A stretch of DNA of 5,460 nucleotides. Source: Planctomycetia bacterium (lineage in GTDB: Bacteria; Planctomycetota; Planctomycetia; Pirellulales; UBA1268). The position numbers and the translations under genes were made by a program. Where the stretch lies: NCBI GenBank assembly GCA_010027105.1, contig RGVT01000189.1, positions 1-5,460 of the forward strand, written 5' to 3'. The first letter of the stretch is position 1, and each line of letters begins with the position of its first letter. This document shows positions 4,041 to 5,460 of this stretch, piece by piece. The notes below the pieces were generated by a model. It searched no databases. It was not told the DNA's origin and saw only the letters and a program-made list of their open reading frames with translations.

Positions 4041-5187
4041 CGGCGACGAGGCGCTCGTAGAGCGCCGTCATCGCCCGGCCTACGCTCGCCCACTGATACT
4101 TCGCCTCCACAAGCGCCCGCCCGCGGGCTCCCATGGCGGCCCGCTCCGCATCGTCGAGCCGCATCGCGGCAGTCAGCGCGCGGGCGATCGGCTCGGCCCC
4201 CACGTCCACCCACCAGCCGCACGAGCCGTGGATCTCGCTCCAGGGCGCGGCCTTGGTGGCGATCAGGGGCAGGCCCGCCGCGAGCGCCTCGGCCGCCGCG
4301 ATCCCGAAGTTTTCGCTTCGCGACGGGAGCACGAAGAGATCGGCCGCCGCAAATGCCCGCGTCTTGTCGGCTGCGTAAAGCGGCCCGGAGAACACGACGT
4401 TTGCAAGGCCGAGGCTGCGGGCGTGCCGTTCGAGTGCGGCCCGCGTGCCCTGCTCGTCCGGCCCCGCGATCACAAGCTGCCAGCGGTCCAAGCCTGCCAT
4501 CTCGCCAGCCGCGAGGCGCCAGGCGTCGAGCAGGAGATCGAGCCCCTTCAGCGGATGCAGCCGCCCGAGACACAAAACCTGCCGCATGCGGTCGGTAGGC
4601 TTGGCCGGCCTGTCGAGCGGCAGAAGCTCGACGCCGTTCGGGATCACCGCGATCCGCGGCCGCCCGCCCACGTAGCGCTCGATCCAATTCCGCTCCGCGT
4701 CGCTCGTCGCGTGGATCGCCGCGGCCTGCCTCAGGGCGCGACGATCAAACACGCCCGCGAGGCGTTTCTTCCACGCCGAGTGGGCCAGCCGAACGGGGTC
4801 GAGGCATCCATGTGGCGACATGACCAGCGGCTTGCCAGCCCGCCGGGCACACCGGGCGGCCCACCACACGGGAAACGTCCAGTTCGAATGGACGTGCACC
4901 AGATCGGCAGCCGCCACGAGCCCTTCGAGCCCGCGGCGCATGGCCCACGAAAAGAAAATCACCCGCGGGGCCGATGGGGCAAACCGCACGATCTTCACGC
5001 CCCCGGCTGTAGCCTCATCCGCCGCCGGAGCGAGCGGCTCGGAAGCCGTGGTCACGGTGGCGATCGTCACATCGTGCCCGAGCCGCGTGGCTTCGAGTGC
5101 AACCCGGGGCACGAGCTCAGAAAGCCCGCCGCCCGCGGGCGGCAGCCCCGCGACGACATGAAGAATCGTCATCCGACCATGGTTCAT
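4030..5187 (-). CDS. GT4 family glycosyltransferase
   Basis: A 385-residue, two-Rossmann (GT-B) cytosolic or membrane-peripheral enzyme that transfers a sugar from a nucleotide-sugar donor to a growing glycan. The N-terminal domain starts MTILHVVAGLPPAGGGLSEL (residues 6-25), with the glycine-rich loop, then DLVHVHSNW and MSPHGCLDP. The donor-binding domain has VIPNGVE, VLCLGRLHPLKGLDLLLDAW, LVIAGPDE and the E-x7-E motif ENFGIAAAE (E292 and E300), all usual in GT4. The start at 5187 is chosen because its ATG overlaps the stop of the upstream methyltransferase as ATGA, indicating coupling; MTIL at 5172 is the alternative. The stop falls in a repeat hairpin. A truncated relative of the C-terminus lies at 2484-2672. 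The acceptor and sugar cannot be told. Context suggests extracellular polysaccharide or glycan assembly. Confidence 0.93.
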   Translation of the reverse strand: MNHGRMTILHVVAGLPPAGGGLSELVPRVALEATRLGHDVTIATVTTASEPLAPAADEATAGGVKIVRFAPSAPRVIFFSWAMRRGLEGLVAAADLVHVHSNWTFPVWWAARCARRAGKPLVMSPHGCLDPVRLAHSAWKKRLAGVFDRRALRQAAAIHATSDAERNWIERYVGGRPRIAVIPNGVELLPLDRPAKPTDRMRQVLCLGRLHPLKGLDLLLDAWRLAAGEMAGLDRWQLVIAGPDEQGTRAALERHARSLGLANVVFSGPLYAADKTRAFAAADLFVLPSRSENFGIAAAEALAAGLPLIATKAAPWSEIHGSCGWWVDVGAEPIARALTAAMRLDDAERAAMGARGRALVEAKYQWASVGRAMTALYERLVAGRR

Positions 5188-5460
5188 GCCTCTGTCGCCG
5201 CGCAACGTCGCCAGCACCTCGGCAGAACCGTTTCGGGATGCACGGGGTTGTTTGGCCGATCCAAAGGATGGGGGTATGTGCCGGGAAGCATCACGAGGGA
5301 GGTGTCGTTACGCCGCGCAAAAGTGAACTCCATGACCGACGGAATCGTGATTCCATCATGGGTGAAAGAAGGGGCGACGTTGTTGGGGTGAATGTGCACG
5401 CACGCATGCGTCTGGAGGAGCTTACGAAACACACCATCCATCAACTCGAAGGATGGTTTG
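5184..5460 (-). CDS. SAM-dependent methyltransferase, FkbM-like, C-terminal part
   Basis: The frame enters from the right edge and runs to TGA at 5184-5186, giving about 91 residues of a protein whose start is outside. The visible part reads FELMDGVFRKLLQ, then HACVHIHPNNVAP, GITIPSVMEFTFARR and a short tail. A V-x-H-x-H-x-NN block followed by an IP-x-x-x-E-x-T-x-x-RR strand is typical of the last beta strands of FkbM-like class I methyltransferases found in polysaccharide clusters. The SAM-binding motifs would be upstream and are not visible, so the family call is moderate. The TGA overlaps the glycosyltransferase ATG (ATGA), so the two are co-translated and probably act on the same glycan. 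Confidence 0.6.
   Translation of the reverse strand, partial: KPSFELMDGVFRKLLQTHACVHIHPNNVAPSFTHDGITIPSVMEFTFARRNDTSLVMLPGTYPHPLDRPNNPVHPETVLPRCWRRCAATEA

Noticed and set aside
4228..5391. A 387-codon + strand frame opposite the glycosyltransferase
   Set aside because: It shows no recognisable domain, has an Arg/Pro/His-rich composition, and runs antisense to a gene with clear GT4 motifs.

Overview
The window looks like GC-rich bacterial chromosome. The gene content and the 'TGTAGCCGCAGAYT' type hairpin repeats suggest a planctomycete (Pirellulales-like), but this is a judgement from recalled genomes and not proven here. The flanks look like part of a surface-polysaccharide or glycan locus. 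On the + strand there are two tandem asparagine synthase (glutamine-hydrolysing) genes: only the C-terminal 79 residues of the first, and a complete second. On the - strand, running towards them, is a methyltransferase C-terminus (FkbM-like type) translationally coupled by an ATGA overlap to a GT4 glycosyltransferase. The two gene sets converge.

Between the convergent genes (about 2440-4030) lies an island of visibly lower GC with small, TA-like genes, all on the - strand. In transcription order they are: a DUF4258-type gene broken by a single-base frameshift, an intact DUF2283-type gene overlapping it by ATGA, a possible 39-codon ORF, a DUF6883-like gene, and a DUF4926-like gene 3 bases further on. 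A good sigma70-type promoter (TTGCGA-17-TATACT) sits just upstream of the first one.

The island is bounded by two direct copies of one composite segment. Each copy has a 78-bp double-hairpin REPIN-like element, a third hairpin, and the 3' end of the glycosyltransferase gene. The right copy is the end of the intact glycosyltransferase. The left copy is an orphan remnant with an in-frame 96-bp deletion. The complete asparagine synthase runs in frame through the left repeat and takes its stop codon from it, giving it an unusual repeat-encoded tail.

The main points of interest are the composite direct repeats flanking an island of two stacked TA-like gene pairs, the decay of the toxin-like DUF4258 gene beside an intact partner, and coding ends that fall inside palindromic repeats.
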